Translations under genes and position numbers: made by a program
Source: UBA1189 sp045660385
Lineage (GTDB): Bacteria; Bacteroidota; Bacteroidia; Bacteroidales; Bacteroidaceae
Reading direction: 5' to 3'
DNA: 64,000 nt
Assembly (NCBI GenBank): GCA_045660385.1
Contig: JAZRDT010000030.1
Location: 35,860-99,859 of the forward strand
Shown here: positions 17,009 through 24,449 of the stretch, in pieces
Layout of the letters: the number at the start of each line of letters is the position of its first letter
Position numbering within the stretch: position 1 is the first letter of the stretch
The notes under the pieces: model-generated
What the model saw: only the letters and a program-made list of their open reading frames with translations
The model's database searches: none
Told to the model about the DNA's origin: nothing

Positions 17009-18316
17009 ATGAAAGTACTTTTTATAGCTCCTCTGCCGCCACCTGTGCATGGGTCGGCGATGGTGAGCCAATATATCAAAGAGAGCCGCGTGGTGAACGA
17101 GGCTTTCGACTGTGATTTTGTGAACCTGTCCACCTCACGCTCGATGGAGGAGATAGGGAAGGGGGGTATAAAGAAACTGTTCCGGTTCGTGGCTGCGTAC
17201 TTTGAGGTGCTATGGAAGCTTATCACGCACCGATACTCGCTATGCTACCTGGCCATCACATGCCATGGCATGGGATTCCTCAAGGATGCGCCCTTCGTGC
17301 TGCTATGCAAGCTGTTCGGCCGTAAGGTGGTGTTGCACCAGCATAACAAGGGGATGTCGCGCGACGTGAATCGCTGGCCCTACCGATGGTTGATGCTATT
17401 GGTGTATCGTAACACGACGGTGATGCTGCTGTCGTGGCATTTGTATGAGGATATATCGGCTGTGGTGAAGCGGGAGCAGGTGGTGGTGTGCGCAAACGGT
17501 GTTCCACCGTTGGACAACGGTCAAACGAAGTTCGCTGGCCGAAGGGAAAAGCAACAGTCTACGGACAACGGACTCCTCCGGGATCAGGACACGCAAAGCG
17601 TGTACGATAACGTTAACGAAAACGAAGACGAATTCACAATTCACAATTCACAATTCACAATTGGCCGTCCGGATGGCACTCTAAACTCTAACCCCTTAAC
17701 ACTAAACGAAGACGAAAAGACAGCTGCGCTGTACGAAGACGATAACTGCAAAAAGCAAAAAGCACGCTTGCTCTTCCTATCGAACCTCATCGAGAGCAAG
17801 GGTATTTATGTGTTGTTGGAGGCGTGCCGTATGCTGAAGGAGGAGGGGGTGGCTTTCCACTGTGATTATGTGGGGGGCGAGAGCAAGCTGATTTCGGGAG
17901 AGGCGTTCCGCAGTGCGATAGCGGAGCGGGGACTTACCGATTGCGTTACCTACCACGGACCGCAGTATGGGGCTGCGAAGGATCGCTTCTTCCGCGAAGC
18001 GGATATATTCGTGCAACCAACCTTCGACGACTGCTTCCCCTTGACGCTGGTGGAGGCGATGCAATATCGCTTACCGATTGTATCTACCGATGTGGGGGCT
18101 ATACCTGACATCGTGACGGATGGGGTGAACGGATTCGTGTGTCCGCAACGGGACGTGCAGGCGCTGGCCGAGGCGCTGCGCAAGCTCATCGCTGAGCCGC
18201 AGATGCGGGTGGCCATGGGGCAGCGGGGGTATGAGTTGTATAGGGAGAGGATGACGCTGGAGGTGTTTGAGATGCGGTTCACGGGGTTGCTGAAGGGGAT
18301 CGTTGGGAACGGGTGA
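17009..18316 (+). CDS. GT4 glycosyltransferase with ~85-residue translated repeat insert
   Basis: A 435-residue protein starting MKVLFIAPLPPPVHGSAMVS; a longer frame upstream is only repeat DNA, so the ATG at 17009 is preferred. The N-terminal Rossmann domain runs to VVVCANGVPPLD, and the C-terminal one resumes at LLFLSNLIESKGI. The second half has the DCFPLTLVE motif (Asp in the first EX7E position) and DVGAIPDIVTDGVNGFV. Residues about 167-251 between the domains are translated repeats, including NSQFTIHNSQFTI (8-bp period DNA) and two hairpins, ACACGC AAA GCGTGT and ACAGC TGC GCTGT, each followed by an ACGATAACG-type linker. Without the insert it is a normal-sized GT4 of about 350 residues. 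It is much GC-richer than the genes before it. Confidence 0.85.
   Translation: MKVLFIAPLPPPVHGSAMVSQYIKESRVVNEAFDCDFVNLSTSRSMEEIGKGGIKKLFRFVAAYFEVLWKLITHRYSLCYLAITCHGMGFLKDAPFVLLCKLFGRKVVLHQHNKGMSRDVNRWPYRWLMLLVYRNTTVMLLSWHLYEDISAVVKREQVVVCANGVPPLDNGQTKFAGRREKQQSTDNGLLRDQDTQSVYDNVNENEDEFTIHNSQFTIGRPDGTLNSNPLTLNEDEKTAALYEDDNCKKQKARLLFLSNLIESKGIYVLLEACRMLKEEGVAFHCDYVGGESKLISGEAFRSAIAERGLTDCVTYHGPQYGAAKDRFFREADIFVQPTFDDCFPLTLVEAMQYRLPIVSTDVGAIPDIVTDGVNGFVCPQRDVQALAEALRKLIAEPQMRVAMGQRGYELYRERMTLEVFEMRFTGLLKGIVGNG
17508..17762 (+). repeat. Composite translated repeat block inside GT4 gene
   Basis: Contains GGACAACGGTCAAA heptamers, ACGAAGTTCGCTGGCCGAAG (also at about 24477 and partly at 62384), two hairpin-plus-ACG linker units (17588-17625, 17716-17745) and a TTCACAATTCACAATT tract. 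No stop in the gene's frame. Confidence 0.85.
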
Positions 18317-18640
18317 TAACGGGATGTCTTGGGTTCACACGGAGATTATTAGGGATCTCACACTGATATTCTTTTTGTTTCACACAGAATTTTAGGTCTC
18401 ACACAGAATTCACAGAAGACACAGAATTTATCTCAAGTTACGCTAGCTTTTAACTCACAGAATGCACGCATTGCTTCGCTCGCGTGTGGCCTGCCGGATG
18501 AAGGCTTTGGTCTCACACAGAATTCACAGAATTCACAGACTTTTAGTTTTTTTCAATAACGCTGGTTTTTAATTCACAGAATACGCACACACTTCGCTTG
18601 TGCTGGGCCTCCGGGTGGGTAAATAAATATTTATATAACA
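18317..18640. repeat. Repeat-filled intergenic region left of GxxExxY gene
   Basis: No gene. It holds TCTCACACAGAATTCACAGA-type 9-bp-period tracts, GCACGC...GCGTG hairpin-like segments and CTGCCGGATG / CCTCCGGGTGG caps. Two of these segments (18397-18425 and 18584-18604) have exact inverted copies on the other side of the following gene. Confidence 0.85.
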
Positions 18641-19210
18641 ATGGATAAGAAGACGCTGAATGACTTGTCATATAAAGTGATAGGTTGTGCTTTAGAAGTA
18701 TACAAGACATTGGGCCCTGGGTTATTAGAGAGTGCTTATGAAAAGGCTCTGATACATGAATTGACTGAAAATGGAATACCAGTAGAGTCCCAAGTAGGGG
18801 TCTCACTGAGTTATAAGGGAGTAAATATTGGTGAGGGGTTAAGATTAGATTTGTTAGTTGATGGTAAATTAATAGTCGAACTTAAGTCGGTAGATGAACT
18901 CAAACCTATTCATTATAAGCAGTTGCAGACCTATCTAAGACTTACCAATTGTCGTCTGGGTTTGTTAATTAACTTTAATGTTAACGACTTGATGGCAGGT
19001 GTGAAGCGGGTGATTAATGGGTGAGTTTTTAAGGCCTCAAACTAAGTTTGTTTTAGGTGTTACACAGAATTTCTAAGGAAAATATCTGTCCGGATGGGAG
19101 ATCTGGCCGGAGGGAGCACAAGCGAAGTGTGTGCGTTTCTGTGAATTCTAAAATCTCAGAGTAAAAGGCACTTAAAGGAAGTCTGTGTCTTCTGTGAATT
19201 CTGTGTGAGA
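18397..19210. mobile_element. Candidate cassette with nested inverted repeats around a GxxExxY gene
   Basis: 18397-18425 and 19182-19210 are 29-bp perfect inverted copies of each other. Inside them 18584-18604 and 19115-19135 are a second, 21-bp perfect inverted pair flanked by CCTCCGG / CCGGAGG. The only gene between is 18641-19024. No transposase is present and no clear target-site duplication was seen, so mobility is inferred from symmetry. Confidence 0.45.
18641..19024 (+). CDS. GxxExxY family protein
   Basis: A 127-residue protein with the family motif G27-LL-E30-SA-Y33 and a PD-(D/E)XK-like core: D70 in RLDLLVDG, then E80-L-K82 in LIVELKSV. The family is widespread in Bacteroidota and Planctomycetota, usually as solitary genes; a nuclease activity has been proposed from fold but I know of no settled function. 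Here it is a solitary gene with no partner, centred in nested inverted repeats. Its composition is more AT-rich than the adjacent GT4. The role of the protein in spreading the surrounding repeats is a hypothesis only. Confidence 0.9.
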   Translation: MDKKTLNDLSYKVIGCALEVYKTLGPGLLESAYEKALIHELTENGIPVESQVGVSLSYKGVNIGEGLRLDLLVDGKLIVELKSVDELKPIHYKQLQTYLRLTNCRLGLLINFNVNDLMAGVKRVING

Positions 19211-19265
19211 TAATGATTTTAGATTGTTCATGTAGATCGTTGATCTTGAAACAAGTATATATATA
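19025..19265. repeat. Inverted repeat block right of GxxExxY gene
   Basis: Minus-strand versions of the tracts found at 18317-18640 (TTCTGTGAATTCTGTGTGAG, AGCACAAGCGAAGTGTGTGC). The last 50 bp before the next start are AT-rich and may hold its promoter, though no TAnnTTTG element was seen. Confidence 0.8.
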
Positions 19266-20009
19266 ATGGAAAAATATTTCAATATACGTTACGAGTTTGA
19301 TAAGGCTGTGGTGCAGGAGCGCATTGCGGAGCAGGTGGAGGCGGCGGTGCCTGGGTATATATGTGTGGCGGATGCCAACATTCTGCAGCAGGTGCATAAT
19401 GACCTGAGCTATCGTGAGGTGGTGGATGGGGCGATGTTCTCCATCTGCGACAGCAGCTGGGTGCCTATCTTTGTGAAGCGGCTTTATGGGGTGAAGCATG
19501 AGCATTACTGCGGTAGCATGATATTCAAGGATATCATTGAGATGCGTCGGTACCGACAGTTCTTCATGGGTACGTCGACGGAGGTCCTCACAGCGCTGAA
19601 GAGGAACCTGGTGGAGATGGACCCGGCGATAGAGAACATGACGTTCTATGAGCTGCCCTTCTGCAAGGTGGAGGAGTTTGACTACCCGGCGATAGCGGAG
19701 ATGGTGAACCGTGATAACCCGGACATCATCTGGGTGGCATTGGGTGCTCCGAAGCAGGAGATATTCATGAGCAAGCTGAATCCGTACCTGAAGCGGGGCG
19801 TACAGATTGCTGTGGGTGCGGCCTTCAAGTTCTATAGCGGACTCGAGGAGAAGCGTGCTCCGGCATGGATGCGGCGTATGCACCTGGAATTTGTGTACCG
19901 CATCTGGGCAGAGCCGAAGAAGCAGTGGGCGCGTTGCAAGCAGATCATCTGCACGCTGCCGGGGATTATCCGGGAGGAGAAGAGCGTAAGGGTGAATGTT
20001 GAATGTTGA
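19266..20009 (+). CDS. WecG/TagA/CpsF family glycosyltransferase (GT26)
   Basis: A 247-residue GT26 enzyme: VADANILQQV near residue 35, the GAPKQE motif at 160-165, AFKFYSG at 186-192 and RAPAWMRR with E-x-YR-x-x-x-EP at the C-terminus. The family transfers N-acetylmannosamine or its uronic acid to undecaprenyl-PP-linked GlcNAc. UDP-GlcNAc 2-epimerase and UDP-ManNAc dehydrogenase genes in this window (48949, 47737) would make the matching donor. The last residues (about VRVNVEC) are encoded by GAATGTTGAATGTTGAA repeat sequence, so the original C-terminus may have been replaced. Repeat blocks lie on both sides, so it is not in an obvious operon. Confidence 0.9.
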   Translation: MEKYFNIRYEFDKAVVQERIAEQVEAAVPGYICVADANILQQVHNDLSYREVVDGAMFSICDSSWVPIFVKRLYGVKHEHYCGSMIFKDIIEMRRYRQFFMGTSTEVLTALKRNLVEMDPAIENMTFYELPFCKVEEFDYPAIAEMVNRDNPDIIWVALGAPKQEIFMSKLNPYLKRGVQIAVGAAFKFYSGLEEKRAPAWMRRMHLEFVYRIWAEPKKQWARCKQIICTLPGIIREEKSVRVNVEC

Positions 20010-20296
20010 ACCGAAGGTCGACGCCCGCAGGGGCCGAAGTCAATGTTGAATGAGACAACAGCCATCCGGACGAATATTGTCCCCTTAGATTAGGGGGACG
20101 CCGACGCGGTATGAAAGCGTCGGTTGCGACGACGGAAGGTTTATCTTCCCAAAGGAGTCTCTTGCGGAGGGGGTATACACTAACCTTTAACCTTTAACCC
20201 TTAACCCTTAACCTTTAACCGTTAACCGTTAGCTGTTAGCTTTTGGTTGCCTCCGGGGTGTTAATGTGAAATAGTCGGAATTCTTAAACTTTGTGG
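20010..20296. repeat. Repeat block with palindromic element and heptamers
   Basis: GTTGAAT units, then a palindromic-element fragment (GTCCCCT...AGGGGGAC, 20079-20099; CCGACGC...GCGTCGG, 20101-20123; GGAGGGGGTA), then TTAACCC / TTAACCG / TTAGCTG heptamers (about 20190-20240) and a CCTCCGGGG cap. No gene. Confidence 0.85.
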
Positions 20297-20301
20297 ATTT
20301 G

Positions 20302-20332
20302 TTGGTGGTTTAGAAGATATTGTATACCTTTG
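20302..20332 (+). promoter_or_regulatory. Bacteroidota-type promoter of toxin-antitoxin operon
   Basis: A TTG at 20302-20304 and TACCTTTG at 20325-20332 fit the -33 / -7 (TAnnTTTG) pattern; the -7 element lies 36 bp before the antitoxin ATG. Confidence 0.75.
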
Positions 20333-20368
20333 CATGGAGAAGATTTGTGAATTTTATTGCATACTATT

Positions 20369-20578
20369 ATGACACAGCTGATTGTAAACGTTGAAGATGT
20401 TAGTTTGTTGGCCGAATTGAAACGTGCCATCACGATGTTGCGCGGTGTTGGTTCGATTGTGGAGAGAACAGATGAAGCTGTGCCTAATAAGACTACCCTA
20501 AAGGCTATGAATGAGGCAAAGAAGGGTAAGACGATTAAGTGCAGTAATTTTGAAGAATATCTTAATGCCGTGAAGTGA
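20369..20578 (+). CDS. RelB/DinJ-like antitoxin
   Basis: A 69-residue protein, MTQLIVNVEDVSLLAELKRAI..., with an N-terminal beta strand and helix and a C-terminal segment ending NFEEYLNAVK, the usual shape of antitoxins that bind DNA and neutralise RelE/YafQ toxins. An upstream TTG would add four residues; the ATG is preferred. It overlaps the toxin start by 1 bp (TGATG), the classic coupled arrangement. A promoter lies just upstream, so the operon is autonomous within the repeats; autoregulation is expected from the family. Confidence 0.8.
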   Translation: MTQLIVNVEDVSLLAELKRAITMLRGVGSIVERTDEAVPNKTTLKAMNEAKKGKTIKCSNFEEYLNAVK

Positions 20579-20850
20579 TGTTCGAATTAGAACTTACTCA
20601 TCAGTATCTTAAGGACTTGAAGCTGGCTCGTAAGAGAGGGCTCGATGAGACAAAGTTAAATGCAGTGATCCTGAAACTTATTTCGGGCGCTGAGTTGCCT
20701 AAGAAGAATCGTGACCATTCTCTCACTGGTAATTACAAGGGTTTTCGAGAATGTCATATTTCCCCAGATTGGCTATTGATCTATAGTCGTGATGTAACAG
20801 TGAAAATTGTTACGTTGGTGCGTACTGGTTCTCACTCAGACTTGTTTTGA
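20578..20850 (+). CDS. YafQ/RelE family mRNA interferase toxin
   Basis: A 90-residue protein with the YafQ pattern: RDHSLTG (H47), GFRECHISPDWLLIY (H60, D64) and the C-terminal LVRTGSHSDLF (H86), the residues that in Escherichia coli YafQ cut ribosome-bound mRNA. The start is the ATG overlapping the antitoxin stop. All catalytic positions are intact, so the toxin is probably functional. After the stop comes a TTCTGTGAT tract. Confidence 0.9.
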   Translation: MFELELTHQYLKDLKLARKRGLDETKLNAVILKLISGAELPKKNRDHSLTGNYKGFRECHISPDWLLIYSRDVTVKIVTLVRTGSHSDLF

Positions 20851-20950
20851 TATAATTTTCTGTGATTTCTGTGATTTCTGTGTGAACTACCTAAAGAACC
20901 GTGTTTTCGTGTGAAATCGTGTTGACTGTTGACGAAAAGCCAAAAAAGAA

Positions 20951-22675
20951 ATGTTGTTCTTTGAACTACTACAAATAGCGATTGGGAATCGGTCGCAGCT
21001 GTCGCACACTCCTACTGCGGAGGAGTGGAGGGAGATCTGTACCCTGGCAAAGAAGCAGGCGATGGTGGGCATCGCCTTTTGTGGGGTGGAGCAGTTGCCT
21101 GTGGAGCAGAGGCCACCACGCAAGTTGTGGATGCAGTGGTATACGGCGGCGGAGCGCATCAAGGGGCTCAACGCGGAGATGGACCGCAAGGTGTTTAAGG
21201 TGGCTCGGATGTTCCGCAGAGAGGGTTTCCAGGGTGTGGTACTGAAGGGGCAGGGGATGGCTCAACTCTATAAAGTTGAGCGGTCAACGGTCAACGGTCA
21301 ACGGACAGACCATCCGGATGGTATCATTGACTTTAGCCCCTGCGGGCGTCGACCTTCGGTTCAACATTCAACATTCAACGGGAATAATCTCACGCAGAAT
21401 TCACAGAATAACTGCCAAGGGCATGGTCAACAGACAACGGTCAACGGTCAACGGACAGACCATCCGGATGAAACTTTATTGATGGACCACGAATTACACG
21501 GATTACACGAAAATTCAGGTGCAAGCGCAACAATATCTCACACAGAAAGCACGGAAAGCACGGAAAATTTCTGTCAACGCGATGAGCACGCGAATATAGA
21601 CACGATTACGCACACGCAGGCTTGTGCTGGCCAAGACAGCCAGAGGCTGAACGATAACGTTAACGATAACCAGGGTACTGGAAAATTCTCAATTCTCAAT
21701 TCTCAATTTTCAATTAAGGAATACCGTACGCCGGGGGATATTGATATCTGGTTGCATGGGGAGCGTGATGAAATATTGGAGTATGTGCGTTGGCATGTGC
21801 CGGACTGCAAGCCGGTGTATCATCATGTGGATTTTCCTGTGGTGGATGACGTTAGCATCGAGGTGCATTTCACGCCGACGTGGATGAACTCGCCGATAAG
21901 GAATCGTAGGTTGCAGCGATTCTTTAAGTCAATGGTCAACAGTCAACAGTCAACTGATGGGCCTCACCCTAACCCTCTCCAGGGGGAGAGGGGACTTGGC
22001 CTGCCGGATGAGGGCTTTGATCTCACACAGAATTCACAGAATACGCAGAATATTATATCCTCACAGGACAAACAAAGCGATTTGGATTTGAATTCACAGA
22101 ATGCACGCATTGCTTCGCTCGCGTGTGGCCATCCGGATGGGACTGTTGACCGTAGACCGTTGACCGTAGACACTTGTTTAGATTCTAAACAAGCAACGTT
22201 CCCCGTACCGAATGCTGCTTTTAACCGGGTGTATATACTGGTGCATATCTATCGTCATCTGTTTGCGGAGGGTATCGGGTTGAGGCAGTTGCTGGACTAC
22301 TACTTCGTGCTGAAGCAGGGACTCACCGAGAGTGAGCGTGAGGAGACGTTGCGTATATTGCGCTCGTTGGGTATGATGCGATTCACGCGCGCGGTGATGT
22401 GGGTGCTGCAGGAGGTGTTTGGCATGCCGGATCGTTACTTGCTTACTTCGCCTGATGCGAAGGAGGGGCGCTTCTTGCTGGATGAGATCATGCTGGCGGG
22501 TAACTTCGGAAAGTACGACGAGCGGATGCAGCGTGCAGCGGGGGAGGGGACTTTCCGTTGGGGGTTGCGTAAGGTGCTTCGTAACTTCCGGTTTGTGCGG
22601 AGCTATCCGTCGGAGGTGCTGTGGAGTCCGATCTTCAAGGTGTGGCATTTATTCTGGAGAATTAGGCACGCGTAG
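20951..22675 (+). CDS. Nucleotidyltransferase-fold protein interrupted by two repeat blocks
   Basis: A 574-residue frame whose conserved parts make a normal NTP_transf_5-like protein of about 330 residues: MLFFELLQIAIG...VVLKGQGMAQLYK (to about 109), YRTPGDIDIWLHGERDEIL...RNRRLQRFF (about 256-325) and FPVPNAAFNRVYILVHIYRHLF onward (about 417-574). In this family the LKGxxxxxLY and RxxGDIDxWV blocks are adjacent and make the active site, but here about 145 repeat-coded residues (STVNGQRTD, HTESTEST, ILNSQFSI) split them. A second block of about 90 residues follows. Both are stop-free. The family often occurs in polysaccharide clusters. Whether an enzyme with a loop that large beside its active site works is doubtful. 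Confidence 0.75.
   Translation: MLFFELLQIAIGNRSQLSHTPTAEEWREICTLAKKQAMVGIAFCGVEQLPVEQRPPRKLWMQWYTAAERIKGLNAEMDRKVFKVARMFRREGFQGVVLKGQGMAQLYKVERSTVNGQRTDHPDGIIDFSPCGRRPSVQHSTFNGNNLTQNSQNNCQGHGQQTTVNGQRTDHPDETLLMDHELHGLHENSGASATISHTESTESTENFCQRDEHANIDTITHTQACAGQDSQRLNDNVNDNQGTGKFSILNSQFSIKEYRTPGDIDIWLHGERDEILEYVRWHVPDCKPVYHHVDFPVVDDVSIEVHFTPTWMNSPIRNRRLQRFFKSMVNSQQSTDGPHPNPLQGERGLGLPDEGFDLTQNSQNTQNIISSQDKQSDLDLNSQNARIASLACGHPDGTVDRRPLTVDTCLDSKQATFPVPNAAFNRVYILVHIYRHLFAEGIGLRQLLDYYFVLKQGLTESEREETLRILRSLGMMRFTRAVMWVLQEVFGMPDRYLLTSPDAKEGRFLLDEIMLAGNFGKYDERMQRAAGEGTFRWGLRKVLRNFRFVRSYPSEVLWSPIFKVWHLFWRIRHA
21278..21714 (+). repeat. Translated repeat block 1 in nucleotidyltransferase gene
   Basis: GGTCAAC heptamers twice (21278-21302, 21424-21456), CATCCGGATG caps, CGCAGAATTCACAG, ATTACACGG and CACGGAAAG tracts, a CAGCC AGA GGCTG hairpin followed by AACGATAACGTTAACG (about 21640-21670) and TCTCAATTCTCAATT. 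Confidence 0.85.
21928..22198 (+). repeat. Translated repeat block 2 in nucleotidyltransferase gene
   Basis: GGTCAACAGTCAAC heptamers, CCTAACCCTCTCCAGGGGGAG, CTGCCGGATG, 9-bp-period AATTCACAG tracts, GCACGC...GCGTG, CATCCGG, then GTTGACCGTAGACC heptamers in the opposite orientation. Confidence 0.85.
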
Positions 22676-22734
22676 AATAAACAGCCGGATGGGGATTGGC
22701 TGTTAGCTATTGGCTATTGGCTGTTGGCTGCCAT

Positions 22735-22910
22735 CCGGATGAAAGCTTTGGTCTCACACAGAAATCACGGAAAGCACGGAAATTTAATTCGTGAGATTCG
22801 TGAGATTCGTGGTCGAGAAAATTAAATGCAGATGATATGTTTATTTGAACACGAATCACACGGATTGCACGAATCTGGCACGACGCTGCGCCCGTGCGGC
22901 CTCCGGGATG
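22735..22910 (+). repeat. 176-bp composite repeat, copy 1
   Basis: CCGGATG cap, TCTCACACAGAAATCACGG, CACGGAAA tracts, three ATTCGTGA units, an AAATTAAA(T/C)GCAGATGATA core, CACGAATC units in inverted orientation, and GGCACGACGCTGCGCCCGTG with a CTCCGGGATG cap. The ATTCGTGA and CACGAATC arms can pair across the core. Confidence 0.85.
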
Positions 22911-23028
22911 ATTGCTTTTAGTCTCACGCAGACTACGCAGAAGACGCAGACTATAAGAACTTTCAATACAATCAACGAGACCTGGATACGAATACGCAGA
23001 ATACGCACACGCAGGCTTGTGCTGGCCT

Positions 23029-23205
23029 CCGGATGAAGGCTTTGGTCTCACACAGAAATCACGGAAAGCACGGAAATTTAATTCGTGAGATTCGTGAAAT
23101 TCGTGGTCAAGAAAATTAAACGCAGATGATATGTTTATTTGAACACGAATCACACGGATTGCACGAATCTGGCACGACGCTGCGCCCGTGCTGGCCTCCG
23201 GGATG
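23029..23205 (+). repeat. 176-bp composite repeat, copy 2
   Basis: Differs from 22735-22910 at only a handful of positions by eye. A shortened third copy lies at about 24506-24690 with a different core containing an ACAGCC TTT GGCTGT hairpin. Confidence 0.85.
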
Positions 23206-23514
23206 CTATCAAATTAATCTCACACAGAAATCACGGAAAGCACAGAAATTTGTCGCATCACTATCGCTCGCGACCTCTTCCGTAGGGATTAGCTTTTAGC
23301 TTTTAGCTTTTAGCTTCCATCCGGCAGGAGATAGTCCCCTTAGATTAGGGGGACGCCGACGCTTTCATACCGCGTCGGTCTGTGATTTCTGTGATTTCTG
23401 TGTGAACTACCTAAAAACCGTGTTTCTATGTGGATTCGTGTGAATCTGTGGGCTTTTTCCACGGATGAGCACGGATTTTTTTATTTAAATTATCGATTGT
23501 AGTCAACCACGGGC

Positions 23515-23970
23515 TCATTCAAATGAGAAGGTGGTGTTATTTTCAAAGAAAATATAAGACCTTGATTTAAGTAGGCTGGTAAATAAGTCTAACCCAATGA
23601 CATCAACCTTGGGGAATGGACACGATTGTAGCACATCGAAATGGTGATCCTCACTCACTATATATTTGGCATTAGCGGCAATGGCGCAATCCACAAATTT
23701 ATTGTCGTCAGGGTCGGCTTCAATCAAGCCGAAGCGATAATAAGGTACAAGTTTCTTAACATTCTTTCGTGTCAAAATAGCATATATAACACTTTCTGCT
23801 ACCCATGGATTGATGTTTCGAGAAAGAACTTCTAAATATTCCTCTATAATCTCGTTCGATACGCATAGTACGTAGTCTCCACGTAAGAATGATTGCCAAA
23901 CGAGATGATACTCATTCTTTGCCGAAATTGCCATAATTAGGCAATTTGTATCTAAAACGATATTGCTCAT
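23515..23970 (-). CDS. PIN-domain toxin of a toxin-antitoxin system
   Basis: A 151-residue PIN ribonuclease of the COG1569 type: D7 in IVLDTNCLI, E43/E44 in IIEEYLEVL, and DPDDNKFVDCAIAANAKYIVSED with D94 and D108, which together form the acidic Mg2+ site. The toxin cleaves RNA when released from its antitoxin. It starts 5 bp after the antitoxin stop on the minus strand. The last residues (TTFSFE) lie next to repeat DNA, and the C-terminus may be slightly altered. Confidence 0.85.
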   Translation of the reverse strand: MSNIVLDTNCLIMAISAKNEYHLVWQSFLRGDYVLCVSNEIIEEYLEVLSRNINPWVAESVIYAILTRKNVKKLVPYYRFGLIEADPDDNKFVDCAIAANAKYIVSEDHHFDVLQSCPFPKVDVIGLDLFTSLLKSRSYIFFENNTTFSFE

Positions 23971-23975
23971 ATCGT

Positions 23976-24194
23976 CTATTTATATGGGGTGCGTTCGTGA
24001 AGAGTACGAAAGTTCTCTACCTTCTCCTCATTCAGCTCACCAGCTTCCCACAAACGATCAATTTCATTTTGTGCTTGCAAAGCAAAATAATCAGAGATGG
24101 CTTGTTTCAATCCATCCAATGCCTTGTCGCTTTTAACAAAGGACATCATTTCCAATAACTGCATTTGAGCAGGATTAAATACAGTTGCTTCCAT
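23976..24194 (-). CDS. Antitoxin partner of PIN toxin
   Basis: A 72-residue protein starting MEATVFNPAQMQLLEMMSF and ending LHERTPYK; the shape (a short strand, a helix, LKQAISDYFALQAQNEIDRLWEAGEL and the final RTPYK) is common in Bacteroidota antitoxins paired with PIN toxins. A longer frame adds 14 residues upstream, but the conserved start is the ATG at 24194. It is co-transcribed with the PIN gene, with a candidate promoter at 24226-24257. Confidence 0.8.
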   Translation of the reverse strand: MEATVFNPAQMQLLEMMSFVKSDKALDGLKQAISDYFALQAQNEIDRLWEAGELNEEKVENFRTLHERTPYK

Positions 24195-24225
24195 ATCACT
24201 TGAAATTAATAAATCAATTATATTG

Positions 24226-24257
24226 CGAAAATACATAGAATCTTTGAAATAACAAAG
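24226..24257 (-). promoter_or_regulatory. Candidate promoter of PIN toxin-antitoxin operon
   Basis: On the minus strand a CTTTG at 24253-24257 precedes TATTTTCG (24226-24233), one base off TAnnTTTG, 32 bp before the antitoxin ATG. Confidence 0.5.
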
Positions 24258-24322
24258 GAACTGTGAAAAAAGTTAGCTGAACAGGCAAAGCGCTTTTGAC
24301 ATAAAGAAGGCTCCTTGGGTGT

Positions 24323-24449
24323 GGTGAAAGTTGCTGCGCAACGGTGAAAGAAGCTTCGCTTCGGTTAAAGTGCCTTTGGCACGGTTAAAGCACCTTTGGT
24401 GCGGTGAAAGCTGCAGGGCAGCGGTTAAAGTCGCGAAGCGACGGTTAAA
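24323..24449 (+). repeat. Variable-hairpin array, copy 3: exact 20-bp period
   Basis: Seven GGTGAAA/GGTTAAA spacers separate six 13-bp perfect palindromes, each with 5-bp stem and 3-nt loop: GTTGC TGC GCAAC, GAAGC TTC GCTTC, GTGCC TTT GGCAC, GCACC TTT GGTGC, GCTGC AGG GCAGC, GTCGC GAA GCGAC. Stems differ, complementarity is perfect in all six, and the period is exactly 20 bp. Confidence 0.93.

Larger units (their letters stand above)
22676..23480. repeat. 800-bp gene-free repeat region
   Basis: No gene. It starts with TTGGCTGTTAGCT heptamers, then holds two near-identical 176-bp composite units (22735-22910, 23029-23205) separated by a 114-bp unit that recurs at 24781-24893. TTAGCTT heptamers (about 23290-23315), a palindromic-element fragment (GTCCCCT...AGGGGGAC, CCGACGC...GCGTCGG, 23334-23381) and TTCTGTGAT tracts follow. 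Open frames here (for example 22707-23153, minus) are translations of repeats. Confidence 0.88.

Noticed and set aside
22707..23153. Minus-strand 148-residue open frame in the repeat zone
   Set aside because: The protein is a direct translation of the two 176-bp repeats (HESHELNFRAFRDF repeated).
24323..24449. Possible CRISPR array because of the strict 20-bp period
   Set aside because: The constant part is only 7 bp, the variable part is 13 bp and self-complementary, and there are no cas genes.
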